From Naasia sp. (lineage in GTDB: Bacteria; Actinomycetota; Actinomycetes; Actinomycetales; Microbacteriaceae): a DNA stretch of 64,000 nt. Under the pieces are notes generated by a model. That model was not told the origin of the DNA and did no database searches. It was given only the letters and a program-made list of their open reading frames with translations. Location of the stretch: positions 30,803-94,802 of the forward strand of contig NZ_JAODMK010000015.1 of NCBI RefSeq assembly GCF_025465545.1, written 5' to 3'. Below, piece by piece: positions 41,462 through 51,005 of this stretch (positions are counted from its first letter, which is position 1; each line of letters starts with the position of its first letter). Both the position numbers and the translations under genes were made by a program.

Positions 41462-42441
41462 AGACTCAGGCCAGTCGTGACCCGGTTGTCCATCGTTCCG
41501 ATCAGCTCGCTGATGTTGCGCACGTTGAGGGCCTCGCACAGCGGCCCCAGGTCATCGATGACTTCGATCATCGTGGTCGGACGGGTGAAGGTCGCCGTCC
41601 CGATCTGCACGGCCGTCGCCCCGGCGATCATGAACTCTGCGACATCCGCCGCGGTGCTGATGCCTCCGCATCCGATCACGGGAATGGTCACGGCCGCTGC
41701 AGCGTCGTGCACCAGTTTGAGTGCGAGCGGCTTGATGCCGGGTCCGGTGTAGCCGCCTGCTCCGGTTCCCAGAGTGCTGGAGCGGTTTCTGAGATTGATC
41801 GACAGTCCCGAGAAGCTGTTGGCCACGACCAGCGCCGCAGCGCCGGCGTCTTGCGCGGCCCTCGCGATCTCGCTGATGGAGCTCACCGTCGGCGTCAGCT
41901 TGACGAAGAGCGGAACGGCGACCAACTCCTTGATCCCGGAGACGACTTCGGCAACGCGCTCGGCCGAGGTCCCTATGGCCAGCCCGCCCTGCTCGAGATT
42001 CGGGCAGGAGACGTTGATCTCGAATGCGGCGATGTCCTCATCGGCCAGGTCTTCGGCGACCTCGTAATACTCGCTGGCGACGAGTCCCCCGATGCTCACG
42101 ATCACGTGGGTGCCGCCAGCCTGGTACCGACGCAGCAGGCCGCTCCGGAAGCCGTCACTGCCAGGGCTCGGGATGCCCACGCTGTTGAGCATCCCGTGGC
42201 TGGTCTCCGCGAGGCGGTGCGCCGGATTGCCGGCGCGCCGGCGAGCGAACACCGTCTTGGTGACGACCGCACCGAGCCGCTCGAATGGGATGAGCGGGGC
42301 GAGTTCGGGCCCGAAGCAGCCGGAAGCGGGCATGACCGGGTTGCCCAGGACGAGGTCGCCCACGGTGACCGAGAGATCCGGCCGTGACTGTGTTCCGTTG
42401 TCGCGGTCGTGGGCGCGGGAGTCGATGACGGCTGAGTGCAT
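41458..42441 (-). CDS. pyrD: Class 1B dihydroorotate dehydrogenase, catalytic subunit
   Basis: A 327-residue FMN-dependent barrel enzyme. The residues of class 1 are present: the catalytic Cys in FEINVSCPNLEQGG (about 144-157), FVKLTPTV (Lys for FMN), VVANSFSGLSINL and the phosphate loop VIGCGGISTAADVAEF. With PyrK at its side it is class 1B, NAD-linked. Its ATG overlaps the amidase stop (TAATG). The company of hydantoinase- and carbamoylase-type genes suggests reduction of orotate to dihydroorotate, opposite to biosynthesis (inference). A dihydropyrimidine dehydrogenase role is the main alternative. Confidence 0.88.
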   Translation of the reverse strand: MHSAVIDSRAHDRDNGTQSRPDLSVTVGDLVLGNPVMPASGCFGPELAPLIPFERLGAVVTKTVFARRRAGNPAHRLAETSHGMLNSVGIPSPGSDGFRSGLLRRYQAGGTHVIVSIGGLVASEYYEVAEDLADEDIAAFEINVSCPNLEQGGLAIGTSAERVAEVVSGIKELVAVPLFVKLTPTVSSISEIARAAQDAGAAALVVANSFSGLSINLRNRSSTLGTGAGGYTGPGIKPLALKLVHDAAAAVTIPVIGCGGISTAADVAEFMIAGATAVQIGTATFTRPTTMIEVIDDLGPLCEALNVRNISELIGTMDNRVTTGLSL

Positions 42442-43643
42442 TATCTGGTGGCACCCATGGTGGTCTCCTGCTCAGGCACGGGCGCCTTACCTGCGCCCCA
42501 GCGGGCCTCGAGGGCCGCGGCCACACGCAGCAGTGCAGCGTCTTCTCCGATGCGTCCGACGACCTGGATGCCGACGGGCAGCGAATCGGAGGGTCCAGGG
42601 ATCGTGACGACGGGCTGCCCGGTCAGGTTGAACGGGCGCGTATACCGGAGGAGCTTCTCCCGGACATGGGGCTCCCCGATCAGCGGAGCCGTGATCATCG
42701 TGTTGGGCAGGATCACGGCATCGTACGAGCCGAGCGCACGTTCAACCGCTTCGGCCCACCGTGCCCGCTGGCGCAGGCCCCATAGGTAGCCGGCTCCCGT
42801 CACCTTGAATCCGAGCTCGAGCGTCTTGCGGACGTCGTCGCTGTACAGGTCAGGGGCATCACGCAGCCAATCGAGGTGGTACGAGGTCGCTTCAGCGAAC
42901 AGGATGGGCTGGAACGCGTCCTCCAGAGTCTTCCAGCCGGGGAATTCGATGCGAGGAAGGCCCTCGCTCACGCGGTCCCAAACCTTCTGGGTCTGCCCAT
43001 CGAGGCCGTCTTCCCACCCGGAGGGAACAGCCAGGTGAGGGGACCAGTCCTCCGGAGTCCCGGGGTCGAATCGGTCGCCGCCGGCCAGCACCCCAAGGGC
43101 GTGCGCAGTCGTTCGAACGTCCCGTGCCATAGGGCCTGGAACATCGAGGCTCTCCGCGAGCGGGAAGATCCCCTCGATGCTGAGGAGCCCAGTGGTGGGC
43201 TTCATGCCCACCACCCCGCAGAGACCTGCGGGAATCCGGATCGATCCCCCCGTATCTGAGCCGATCGCCCAGTCGCACAGCCCGAGGCTCGCAACCACAG
43301 CCGATCCACCGGAGGAACCGCCGGGCACGCGGGTGGGATCGTGGGGGTTCCGCGCGGCTCCGAAGTGGACGTTGTCATTGGTGACGCCGAAGGCGTACTC
43401 GTGCATGTTGGCCTTGCCGATGACCTGAGCACCGGCGGCCCGCAGGGATGCGATGATCGGCGCATCCTTGTCCGCGGCCCTGGCCGGGAGGTGCCTGCCG
43501 CCAGCGGTTGTGACCATGCCCTGGACGTCGATGTTGTCTTTGACAGCAACGAGTTCACCCGATTCGGCCTGCTCGTTGAGGCTGATGAAGCCGTTGTAGC
43601 TCGCGAGCTCTCGCGCTCTGCGCCTCGTGTCAATCGCATCCAT
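42441..43643 (-). CDS. Amidase-signature family enzyme
   Basis: A 400-residue amidase with the Ser-cisSer-Lys triad: Lys in VAVKDNIDVQG (about 34), cis-Ser in PGGSSGGSAVVAS (about 109) and nucleophile Ser in GSDTGGSIRIPA (about 133). It is somewhat shorter than typical amidases (450-500). The start ATG 43643 is preceded by a GA-rich stretch. It follows the importer genes by 41 bp and overlaps pyrD. It would hydrolyse an amide in the same catabolic route, perhaps a ureido or malonamide compound, but substrate prediction is not possible. Confidence 0.9.
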   Translation of the reverse strand: MDAIDTRRRARELASYNGFISLNEQAESGELVAVKDNIDVQGMVTTAGGRHLPARAADKDAPIIASLRAAGAQVIGKANMHEYAFGVTNDNVHFGAARNPHDPTRVPGGSSGGSAVVASLGLCDWAIGSDTGGSIRIPAGLCGVVGMKPTTGLLSIEGIFPLAESLDVPGPMARDVRTTAHALGVLAGGDRFDPGTPEDWSPHLAVPSGWEDGLDGQTQKVWDRVSEGLPRIEFPGWKTLEDAFQPILFAEATSYHLDWLRDAPDLYSDDVRKTLELGFKVTGAGYLWGLRQRARWAEAVERALGSYDAVILPNTMITAPLIGEPHVREKLLRYTRPFNLTGQPVVTIPGPSDSLPVGIQVVGRIGEDAALLRVAAALEARWGAGKAPVPEQETTMGATR

Positions 43644-43684
43644 CGGATGGTTCCTCTCCTCGGTTCTGCCCGGACATCCCGGTC

Positions 43685-44683
43685 CTATGCTGTGTCGCGG
43701 ATCCAGCGGTCCCGAAGACCGTTGATCGCGACGGCGAAGATGAGCACGAGTCCCTGCGCAATCAGCTGCCAGTAGATTTCGAGCCCTGCGACGACCACCA
43801 TGTTCGTCAGGACCGTCAGCAGCAGCGCGCCGACGGCCGCGCCCAGAACCCCGCCTCGGCCTCCGCTGAATGCCACTCCTCCGATGATCGCCGCCGCGAT
43901 CGAGTTGAGGTTGACGTTGTTGCCGAGGTTCTGGTCGATGTAGCCGGAATAGCCGCTGTACATGAGGCCGCCGACCAGCGCGCAGAGAGCGCACAGGACG
44001 TAGGCCGACATCGTGACCGCGAAGACCGGCACACCCGCATGACGCGAGGCCTCGGGGTTCGCTCCCACGGAGTACACGTAACGGCCCCAGATCGTGCGGG
44101 TCAGCACGCCGAAAAGCAACAGACCCATCGCGATCCAGATGATCGTGGGCAGCGGCACGCCGGCGATGGAGCCCGATCCGACCCGTCGAAGCCAGGCCGG
44201 GGCGGACCCGCTCGTCTGTGCCTTGGTGTAGGCCAGGAGCGCACCGCTCACGACGATGAACATGATGAACGTCGCAATGAACGGAGGAACCTTGCGCCAG
44301 GTGATCAGGAGGCCATTGACCAGGCCGACCATCAGGGCAAGGCCTACCGCGGCCGCCAGGGAGATCGCGATGTTCGCACCGCCGCCGGCCGCCGACGTCG
44401 CAATGACCCCCGTGACGGCAACAACCGCACTCACCGACATGTCGATCCCGCGGACCAGGAGCACGACCATCTGGCCGAGCACCACGATGCCGAGCGCCGA
44501 GGTCTGCACGGCAACGGTTCGGAGGTTGGTCTCGTCGTAGAAGGTGGGCGTGACTATCGCTGCCACGATGAGGAGCAACACCGTGGTGGAGATCGCCGAG
44601 TATCGCGAGAGCCAGTCCACGACCTGGACGGCGAGAGGCGGGCGGTGGGCCGCCGATCGGTCGACTGCAGTCGAAAGCGTCAT
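43685..44683 (-). CDS. Ribose-type (RbsC family) ABC importer permease, second
   Basis: A 332-residue permease with eight to ten helices. It has AIVTPTFYDETNLRTVAVQT near the start, VVLLVRGIDMSVSAVVAVTG (about 90-110, the family's GGIDLSVG block with R for the first G), and SIAAAIIGGVAFSGGRGGVL (about 260-280). It partners the preceding permease gene, which it overlaps by four bases. Two different permeases imply a heterodimeric pore. The substrate is unknown; this family carries sugars, nucleosides and purine-like compounds. Confidence 0.92.
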   Translation of the reverse strand: MTLSTAVDRSAAHRPPLAVQVVDWLSRYSAISTTVLLLIVAAIVTPTFYDETNLRTVAVQTSALGIVVLGQMVVLLVRGIDMSVSAVVAVTGVIATSAAGGGANIAISLAAAVGLALMVGLVNGLLITWRKVPPFIATFIMFIVVSGALLAYTKAQTSGSAPAWLRRVGSGSIAGVPLPTIIWIAMGLLLFGVLTRTIWGRYVYSVGANPEASRHAGVPVFAVTMSAYVLCALCALVGGLMYSGYSGYIDQNLGNNVNLNSIAAAIIGGVAFSGGRGGVLGAAVGALLLTVLTNMVVVAGLEIYWQLIAQGLVLIFAVAINGLRDRWIRDTA

Positions 44684-45663
44684 TGCCGTCCCCGAGTCCT
44701 GTAGACCGAAACCCCGACGAGGACGATCGCTCCCAGCACCAGCTGCTGGAAGTACCCGTTCACGTGCAGGAAATCGAAGATGTTGCTGGACATCGTCACC
44801 AGGAGGACGGCGCCGAAGGCTCCGACTATTGAGCCTCGCCCCCCGTACAGACTGATCCCGCCGATTGCCGCGGCGACGATTGAGCTGAATTCGAGGCCCT
44901 GTCCGAGCCCAGGGTCGCCCACACCGGACCTCGACAGCAGGAAGATGCCGGCTGCGGCGGCACAGACACCAGAGATGACGTAGGTCAGAGTTCGGGTCCG
45001 ATGCACGTTGATCGCCGAGAGCCGGGCGACATCGGCCGACCCTCCGACGGCATAGACGTTGCGTCCGTAGGTCGTGCGGTTGAGCACGAACCAGGCAGCA
45101 GCCCAGATGAGCAGGAACACGAGTACGGCGATGGGAACGGGACCGATCGCTGCGTCGTACATCGTGAAGAAGAAGTCCGGTACGACGTCCGTGGGCCCGT
45201 CGGTGATGGCCAGCGCCACTCCGCTGAGCACCCCGAGCATCCCCAGCGTGACGATGAAGGGGGTCGCGCCGATCCGAGTGATGAGCACTCCGTTCAGCAG
45301 CCCGATGGCGGCTCCCACCGCGAGACCCAGGACGATGACAAGGATCGGCGGTATCGTCGTCGCCCCCATCGTCACCGCGACACCGAGTCCGACCACCCGG
45401 GCCGTCATGCCGACAGACATGTCGATGCCGCCACCGAGGAGCACGTACACCTGACCGATCGTCACCACCCCGAGGGCGATCGACTGGCGGAGGATCTCGG
45501 CGAGGTTCTCCGGTCGCCCGAAAGCGGGCGAGATCGACGCAGCGACGGCGTAGAGGACGACGACGAGGAGGTAGACGAAAACCACCGCCCCGTTCCGGCG
45601 CAGCCAGCTGGAGGGCGGTCCGAGCCGCGTGCGTGCGACCCGCTCGGCGAGTGTGAGCGTCAC
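44680..45663 (-). CDS. Ribose-type (RbsC family) ABC importer permease, first
   Basis: A 327-residue permease with FVYLLVVVLYAVAASISPAF in helix 1, VYVLLGGGIDMSVGMTARVV (about 75-95, the family block) and SIVAAAIGGISLYGGRGSIV (about 262-281). It starts at GTG 45663, overlapping the ATPase gene end, and its own stop overlaps the second permease start. Together with the ATPase and binding protein it forms a complete ribose-type importer. Confidence 0.92.
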   Translation of the reverse strand: MTLTLAERVARTRLGPPSSWLRRNGAVVFVYLLVVVLYAVAASISPAFGRPENLAEILRQSIALGVVTIGQVYVLLGGGIDMSVGMTARVVGLGVAVTMGATTIPPILVIVLGLAVGAAIGLLNGVLITRIGATPFIVTLGMLGVLSGVALAITDGPTDVVPDFFFTMYDAAIGPVPIAVLVFLLIWAAAWFVLNRTTYGRNVYAVGGSADVARLSAINVHRTRTLTYVISGVCAAAAGIFLLSRSGVGDPGLGQGLEFSSIVAAAIGGISLYGGRGSIVGAFGAVLLVTMSSNIFDFLHVNGYFQQLVLGAIVLVGVSVYRTRGRQ

Positions 45664-47240
45664 TGCTTCTCCGTCCTTGATTGGGGCGCCTGCGGGGCGA
45701 TCTCGGGCTCGTCGGACGTCCCGGACGCGACTGCCGCCCGGAGGATCGACTCTTCGCTGGCGTCCGAGCGGTTCAGTTCTGCGGCCACCCTGCCCTCTCG
45801 CAGCACGACGATGCGGTCACAGACGCCGAGCAGCTCCGTCAGGTCGGAGGAAGCGAGAAGAACCCCTACCCCGCGGGCGCTCAAATCCTCGATGATCGCG
45901 TAGATCTCGGACTTGGCTCCGACGTCGACGCCACGGGTCGGTTCATCGAGGACCACAGCCTTCGGCGACGTGTCGAACCACTTCGCGAGAACCACCTTCT
46001 GCTGGTTCCCGCCACTGAGGTTATGGATGCTGACTCTCGTCGAAGCAGGGCGGACACCGAACTGCGCGATCAGTCGTGCTGCCATGCTCTGCTCTCGCTT
46101 GAACGACAGCACGCCCGCCCTGCTGAAGCGGCGAAGCGAAGGCAGCGACAGATTCGCCGCAACCGATCGACCTGCCACGATGCCGTGTGCTTTGCGGTCC
46201 TCCGGAACCATGACGACCCCGGCTCGAGCGCACGGCCCGGGAGAACGGGGCACCCGTGTCCCCTCCAGAAGGATCTGGCCGGCGGCAACGTCCTCTAGCC
46301 CGACCACGGCACGAGCCAGGGTCGTTCGCCCGCTTCCCCCGAGGCCGGCAAGACCGACGATCTCTCCCCTTCGCACCGTGACCGAGACATCGAACAGCTT
46401 GCCGGGCACGGTGAGGTTCCGTACTTCCAGCACCGGCTCTCCTATCGAGGGCACGCGCTCGGGGAACAGCTCACTGATCGGCCGGCCGACCATTCGGCGG
46501 ATCAGTTCGTCCTCGGTCATCTCGACAGTGTTGTCGGAGCTGACGAAGCGGCCGTCCTTGAACACCGTGACCCGGTCCGAGAGGGCGAAGACCTCGCTGA
46601 GACGGTGGGAGATGTAGACGATGCTCCGGCCTTCGTCCCTCAGGCGGTGCAGCACGGCGTAGAGGACCTTGAGCTCCTCGGGCGACAGCACCGTGGACGG
46701 CTCGTCCATGACGATGCATCGCGCGTTCCCGGCAAGTGCCTTGGCGATCTCGACGAGCTGTTGCTCGACGACCGAAAGCTGAAGCACGTACCTGCGGGGA
46801 TCCAGGTCCGATCCCAGCCTGGCGAGGATCGCTGTGGTCAGCCGTGCCGCCTTCTCCGGCGACACGGCACCCAAGCGCCCTTTCGGCAGCATGCCGAGGA
46901 ACACGTTCTCGGCCACCGTGAGCTCGCTCAAGAGGTTGAACTCTTGGTGGACGACGGCGATACCCGCGGCCCGGGCACGCTGCGGCGTGAGCGTCGCGTG
47001 ACTCTCCCCGCTGACGATGACTTCACCCGAGTCTGGAACGTAGGCCCCGGCGAGGATTTTGACCAGGGTCGACTTGCCTGCCCCGTTCTCCCCGACGAGG
47101 GCATGAATCTCGCCGGGGAGAACGGTGAAGTTGACGCGGTCAAGAGCCTGCACGCCACCGAAGGCCTTGCTGACGTTGCGAAGCTCGAGAAGCGGCTCTG
47201 TTGATCCGCTCTCCGTGCTCACCGGCGACGCTAGGGTCAC
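45660..47240 (-). CDS. Ribose-type (RbsA family) double ATPase
   Basis: A 526-residue protein with two ATPase domains, typical for sugar importers of the CUT2 class. Domain 1 has GENGAGKSTLVKIL (about 54), the signature region LQLSVVEQQLVEIAKAL and CIVMDEPSTVLS. Domain 2 has GLGGSGRTTLARAVVG (about 295, with R for the usual Lys of Walker A, common in the degenerate second site), LSGGNQQKVVLAKW and VVLDEPTRGVDVG. The start is GTG 47240, overlapping the binding-protein stop (GTGA). Confidence 0.93.
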   Translation of the reverse strand: MTLASPVSTESGSTEPLLELRNVSKAFGGVQALDRVNFTVLPGEIHALVGENGAGKSTLVKILAGAYVPDSGEVIVSGESHATLTPQRARAAGIAVVHQEFNLLSELTVAENVFLGMLPKGRLGAVSPEKAARLTTAILARLGSDLDPRRYVLQLSVVEQQLVEIAKALAGNARCIVMDEPSTVLSPEELKVLYAVLHRLRDEGRSIVYISHRLSEVFALSDRVTVFKDGRFVSSDNTVEMTEDELIRRMVGRPISELFPERVPSIGEPVLEVRNLTVPGKLFDVSVTVRRGEIVGLAGLGGSGRTTLARAVVGLEDVAAGQILLEGTRVPRSPGPCARAGVVMVPEDRKAHGIVAGRSVAANLSLPSLRRFSRAGVLSFKREQSMAARLIAQFGVRPASTRVSIHNLSGGNQQKVVLAKWFDTSPKAVVLDEPTRGVDVGAKSEIYAIIEDLSARGVGVLLASSDLTELLGVCDRIVVLREGRVAAELNRSDASEESILRAAVASGTSDEPEIAPQAPQSRTEKQ

Positions 47241-48388
47241 TTACGCTTCAATCCGGCTGCGATGTACGCCTCCATCGGCAGGACCAGCGGCCCGACGAAG
47301 TCGTCGCTCAGTTCGGGAACGTAGTGCTCGTCCAGGTTCGTCTCGTTGAAGCCCTCGGCAGGAATCGCCTCGTACTTCTTCACCGGCTCACCCTTCAGCA
47401 CCTTGAGGGTGGTTTCCAGGCACGCCTTCGCCACAGTTCCGGGAGGGTCCGGGAACGCGTCGAACTCGACCCCGTACTCCTGTGCGAGACGGAGGAAGCC
47501 ATTGGTCGGGTTGTCGACTCCGTACGCCGGCTGCGGTTTCCCCGCCTCGTCGAAGGCGAGCATCGCGCCCGTGGCCATTTCGGATCCGCCCGACCAGATC
47601 CCATCGATCTGGGGGTTGGCTGCCATGAGCGCCGTGGCCTTCTCCTTGCCGGTCGCCACCGACCAGTTGGCGTATTCGCTGCCGACGATCGTGATGTCCG
47701 GGTACTTCGCGAAGGCGTCCTCAGCTGCCTGCTTCCACGCCTCGGCAGCGTCGACGCCGGCGATGCCGTGCATGAGGATCACGTTCCCCTTGCCGCCGAG
47801 CCGCTCCGCGAGCTTGGCCGCCGCCTGGTAGCCGACTGCGTAGAGGTCTACGTCGTTGTACGTGACGTACTTCTTGCCCTCGACGTTGTTGCCGCACACG
47901 ATGACGGGGATGCCCGCAGCCATTGCGCGGCTGACCGACGCCGAGAGCGCGGCCCGTCCCTGCGGGTTCAGCATGATCGCATCGGGCTTCTGAGTGACCA
48001 GATTCTCCATCGAGGTGATCTGGCCGTCGGCGTCGCCCATGGAAGGCAGCAGCAGGAGCTCCCCGACATCGGGGTTCTGGGACGCCTCGTACTTGACTGT
48101 CTCGTCCCACGTCAGGCCCCAGCCGTTGAAGGGGCCCTGAGTGAGGGCGGCGATCGTGTACGGGCCGTCCTTCTTGTACTTGGACGTGTCGACCGTGACG
48201 TCAGCGTCCGCCATGAGATCGGCGGACACACCGTCAACCTTCTCCGGCTTGGCCCCGCCGGACTCCTGGCCGGCTTCTTTCGCGCAGCCGGTGAGTCCTA
48301 GTGCCGCCACCATGCTGATCCCAACCGCGCTTACCGCTACGCGGCGTGCCCGTCTGCGCCAGATCCCCTTGATCGCCTTTGTGCCCAT
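47237..48388 (-). CDS. Ribose-type ABC importer binding lipoprotein (Peripla_BP_4)
   Basis: A 383-residue binding protein. The lipoprotein signal is basic (KGIWRRRARR), then hydrophobic, with lipobox GLTGC (Cys about 35). The mature protein has the two-lobe fold with NPDVGELLLLPSMGDADGQI, KPDAIMLNPQGRAALSASVS (about 133-152) and GKGNVILMHGIAGVDAAEAW. ATG 48388 is taken, with GGAGAGG upstream. It is the first gene after the promoter at 48442-48471, opening the importer/amidase/PyrD/PyrK/GntR operon. The ligand is unknown; a pyrimidine- or hydantoin-like ring is an inference from neighbours. Confidence 0.9.
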   Translation of the reverse strand: MGTKAIKGIWRRRARRVAVSAVGISMVAALGLTGCAKEAGQESGGAKPEKVDGVSADLMADADVTVDTSKYKKDGPYTIAALTQGPFNGWGLTWDETVKYEASQNPDVGELLLLPSMGDADGQITSMENLVTQKPDAIMLNPQGRAALSASVSRAMAAGIPVIVCGNNVEGKKYVTYNDVDLYAVGYQAAAKLAERLGGKGNVILMHGIAGVDAAEAWKQAAEDAFAKYPDITIVGSEYANWSVATGKEKATALMAANPQIDGIWSGGSEMATGAMLAFDEAGKPQPAYGVDNPTNGFLRLAQEYGVEFDAFPDPPGTVAKACLETTLKVLKGEPVKKYEAIPAEGFNETNLDEHYVPELSDDFVGPLVLPMEAYIAAGLKRK

Positions 48389-48441
48389 TTTCTGACTTTC
48401 ACCTCTCCATTGTGGTGATCGCGGGCCGTCGCCGCCCCCCT

Positions 48442-48471
48442 TGTATACAGCGGTACTCGGTTGTGCGTCAA
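48442..48471 (-). promoter_or_regulatory. Promoter with TGTATACA operator over the -10 (importer operon)
   Basis: On the minus strand TTGACG (48466-48471) and TATACA (48442-48447) are separated by 18 bp. The -10 is part of the palindrome TGTATACA (48442-48449), and the ten bases CTGTATACAA are shared with the site at 57145-57154 read in the plus direction. GntR-FCD proteins commonly bind such sequences. Transcription would start near 48435, about 47 bases before the importer start codon. Confidence 0.7.
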
Positions 48472-48539
48472 GGGCGCGCCGTTCCCGGATGCGAGCGCCC
48501 GGGAGCAGCGCTCGAGCCGTGCACCCTCCACCGGATCGA

Positions 48540-50009
48540 TCAGGCGCGAGATCCGGCGCGGCGGCCGAATACCATTCCGGCGGTGAGTCCGCTGCCGCCC
48601 GGGTAGTTCTGGCTGAACAGCCCCCCGAGCATCTCGCCCGCTGCGAACAGACCCGGGATCGGAACACCCTCGGCGCCCAGCACGCGCGCCTCGATGTCCG
48701 TCTTCACGCCACCGAAGGTGAAGGTGATGCCGCAGGTGACGGGATAGGCATAGAAGGGCGCTGTCTCGATCGGCATCGCCCAGTTGCTCTTGGGCGGCTG
48801 CACCCCGGCGGATCGGCCGTCCTTGACCGTGGGGTCGAACGGGACCGACCGGTCGATCGACGCGTTGAACTCATCCAGCGTTCGGCGCAGCCCGTCGGGA
48901 TCGACGCCGGTCATGCGCGCCAGCTCATCAAGGGTGTCCGCACTGGCGAACCCGATTCCCGGCATGTCGTACTCCTCAGCGCGAAGCAGGGGCCGCAGGT
49001 CCGCGTCGAAGAGCTGGAAGGCGATCGAGCCTGGCTGGGCGAGGATCTCGCGCCCGTACTTCGCGTAGGTGTAGTTGCGGAAGTCGGCCCCTTCGTCCAG
49101 GAAGCGGCGACCCTCCACATTCACCACGATCCCCAACGGGTAGCTCTGCCGGGTGAGCCTGTTCGTCAGCTCGCGATTGCTCTCGTTGAGATCGGCCCAC
49201 GCGTCCCACGCAACGCTGTGACAAGTTGTCCAGTCACCGCCGGGCGCGGCTCCGATCTCGAGCGCAGCGAGGATCATGTCGCCGGTGTTGAGAGGGGTGC
49301 CTCGTACCTTCGCGTTCTCCCACCCCTCGCCGAGGTGGCGGCGGCGCAGTTCCCCGTTGGCCTCGAATCCGCCCGCGGCGAGAACGACCGACTCCGCACG
49401 CACGTCGTCTCGTCCCTCTACACGCACGCCCGCCACCCGGCCGTCCTCCACGAGGAGACCGATGGCACGGTGGGCGTAGCGGATAGCTACGCCGGCCCGG
49501 TTCGCCGCCGCAGTGTGGTCGGCGACGAGCCCCTGTCCTCCGCCCAGGTTTCCGATGTGAAGGCCACCCCAGAAGAGGTAGGTGCCGTCCGGCCGGGCAT
49601 AGGCCTGTCGCTCGTACATGAGCCGGTACCGGAGCCCGTGCCCGTGCAGCCAGCGCACCGTGTCGAGCCCCTCGCTGACGAGCACTTCGGTGAGCGCCGG
49701 GTCGTTCGCTCCGCCGGTCACCTTGACCATGTCGGCGCGGAAGTCCTCCCGGGAGTAGGGGGGTACAAGCGTTTTTGCGTGCCGCTCGTCCGGTTCAAGG
49801 ATGTCCAGCAGGTCCTCGAGGCCGCCGTGCGCCACGCGGGTGGCACCGGCCGTGTAGAAGCTGTTGCCCCCCGCTTCCCCCTCCCTGCCGCGCTCCAGCA
49901 GCAGGACGGATCGACCCCGCTCCGCCGCGGCGAGTGCGGCGCTGAACCCCGCGTTGCCGCCACCGACCACGATCACGTCCCACCGCCGACCGCTCGACTC
50001 CTCGTGCAT
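48540..50009 (-). CDS. FAD-dependent dehydrogenase of the TcuA / fumarate-reductase flavoprotein type
   Basis: A 489-residue flavoprotein. The FAD-binding loop is VIVVGGGNAGFSAALAAAERG (about 11-31, GGGNAG as in tricarballylate dehydrogenase TcuA rather than the usual GGGxAG). Further blocks are ERGREGEAGGNSFYTAGATR, LAAGGFEANGELRRRH, a catalytic-domain region RFLDEGADFRNYTY and the end block GLFAAGEMLGGLFSQNYPGG. It oxidises or reduces a C-C bond of a carboxylic acid. I take ATG 50009, with GGAGGAGG upstream. It is the last gene of the upstream half of the island. Confidence 0.88.
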   Translation of the reverse strand: MHEESSGRRWDVIVVGGGNAGFSAALAAAERGRSVLLLERGREGEAGGNSFYTAGATRVAHGGLEDLLDILEPDERHAKTLVPPYSREDFRADMVKVTGGANDPALTEVLVSEGLDTVRWLHGHGLRYRLMYERQAYARPDGTYLFWGGLHIGNLGGGQGLVADHTAAANRAGVAIRYAHRAIGLLVEDGRVAGVRVEGRDDVRAESVVLAAGGFEANGELRRRHLGEGWENAKVRGTPLNTGDMILAALEIGAAPGGDWTTCHSVAWDAWADLNESNRELTNRLTRQSYPLGIVVNVEGRRFLDEGADFRNYTYAKYGREILAQPGSIAFQLFDADLRPLLRAEEYDMPGIGFASADTLDELARMTGVDPDGLRRTLDEFNASIDRSVPFDPTVKDGRSAGVQPPKSNWAMPIETAPFYAYPVTCGITFTFGGVKTDIEARVLGAEGVPIPGLFAAGEMLGGLFSQNYPGGSGLTAGMVFGRRAGSRA

Positions 50010-50058
50010 GCCGACCTCCTCCGAATAGTTCTGCACCGGCTCCCGTGAAAACCCGGCG

Positions 50059-51003
50059 CTAGCCGAACTCTTCCCCGGCTCCGTCGGCTCGTCTCAGCAC
50101 ATATGCCGCACAGACCACGTCCTGGATCGCCAGGCCCTGCGACTCGAAGAGCGTGATGTCATCGTCACCGCGTCGCCCGGGGGTGCTCCCGAGCAGAAGC
50201 TCCCCCAGGGTCGGCACCGTCGCCGGGTCCCACCCGTTCCTGTGCAAGTCGCCGCAGTCGAGCTGCGCGACCTCACGATCGTCGGTCACAACAACCGCGG
50301 CCCTGTCCAGAAGCGTGCGGTCCACCTCCCGCTTCTCCCGCGCATTCGACCCGGTCGCGTTGACGTGGGTGCCTGGCCGGACCCACGCGCCGTCGAACAC
50401 AGGCTCGGCTGCTCCCGTCGCGGTGACGATGACGTCCGCCGCACGGACGGCCTCTTCCGCCCCGGACGCATGCACCTCCAAGCCGAGCTCGTCCCGCATC
50501 CGGGCGATGAACCTGTCTCGTCGCTCCTCGCCCCGGCTCACCACGCGAACCGTGCGGAGGCTCGGCAGCACGAGCGCGAGCGACCGCAGCTGCGTCTCGG
50601 CCTGGAAGCCGGCTCCGAAGAGGGCGAGGACCTCGGAGTCGGGGCGGGCCATCGCCCGGGTTGCCACCGCGCTGGCGGCGCCCGTTCGGATCTGGCCGAG
50701 ACGGTCCGCTTTGATCATCGCAATCAGCTCACCGGTATCAATGGAATAGATGAGGAGCGTGAGGACGGTGCCCTGCGTCACCCCCGCTCGCACGACGGGG
50801 TACGACTTCACGCCCATCACCCCCTCCGTGGGCGCGAGAGCCCACATGACGTTGAGCGCCGCGTTGCCCGCCCAGGATCGTCGGCGCGGGGCGTTCGTCG
50901 CTTCGCCGCCGGCCAGGAGGCGGAAGGATCGGTCGACGCACTCGATGGCGTCGGCCGTCGGCAGGAGGGCCGTGACGACCTCGTCGTCGAGGTACCGGAC
51001 CAT
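50059..51003 (-). CDS. Ornithine cyclodeaminase / mu-crystallin family dehydrogenase
   Basis: A 314-residue NAD(P)-binding protein of the OCD/mu-crystallin family. It has GVMGVKSYPVVRAGVTQGTV (about 63-82), RTGAASAVATRAMARPDSE (about 106-124), the nucleotide loop LALFGAGFQAETQLRSLAL (about 126-144) and GTHVNATGSNAREKREVD. Members act as cyclodeaminase, alanine or ketimine reductase. ATG 51003 lies two bases after the stop of the carbamoylase gene. The role here is unclear; a reduction of a cyclic imine or amino-acid intermediate is possible. Confidence 0.88.
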   Translation of the reverse strand: MVRYLDDEVVTALLPTADAIECVDRSFRLLAGGEATNAPRRRSWAGNAALNVMWALAPTEGVMGVKSYPVVRAGVTQGTVLTLLIYSIDTGELIAMIKADRLGQIRTGAASAVATRAMARPDSEVLALFGAGFQAETQLRSLALVLPSLRTVRVVSRGEERRDRFIARMRDELGLEVHASGAEEAVRAADVIVTATGAAEPVFDGAWVRPGTHVNATGSNAREKREVDRTLLDRAAVVVTDDREVAQLDCGDLHRNGWDPATVPTLGELLLGSTPGRRGDDDITLFESQGLAIQDVVCAAYVLRRADGAGEEFG

Positions 51004-51005
51004 CT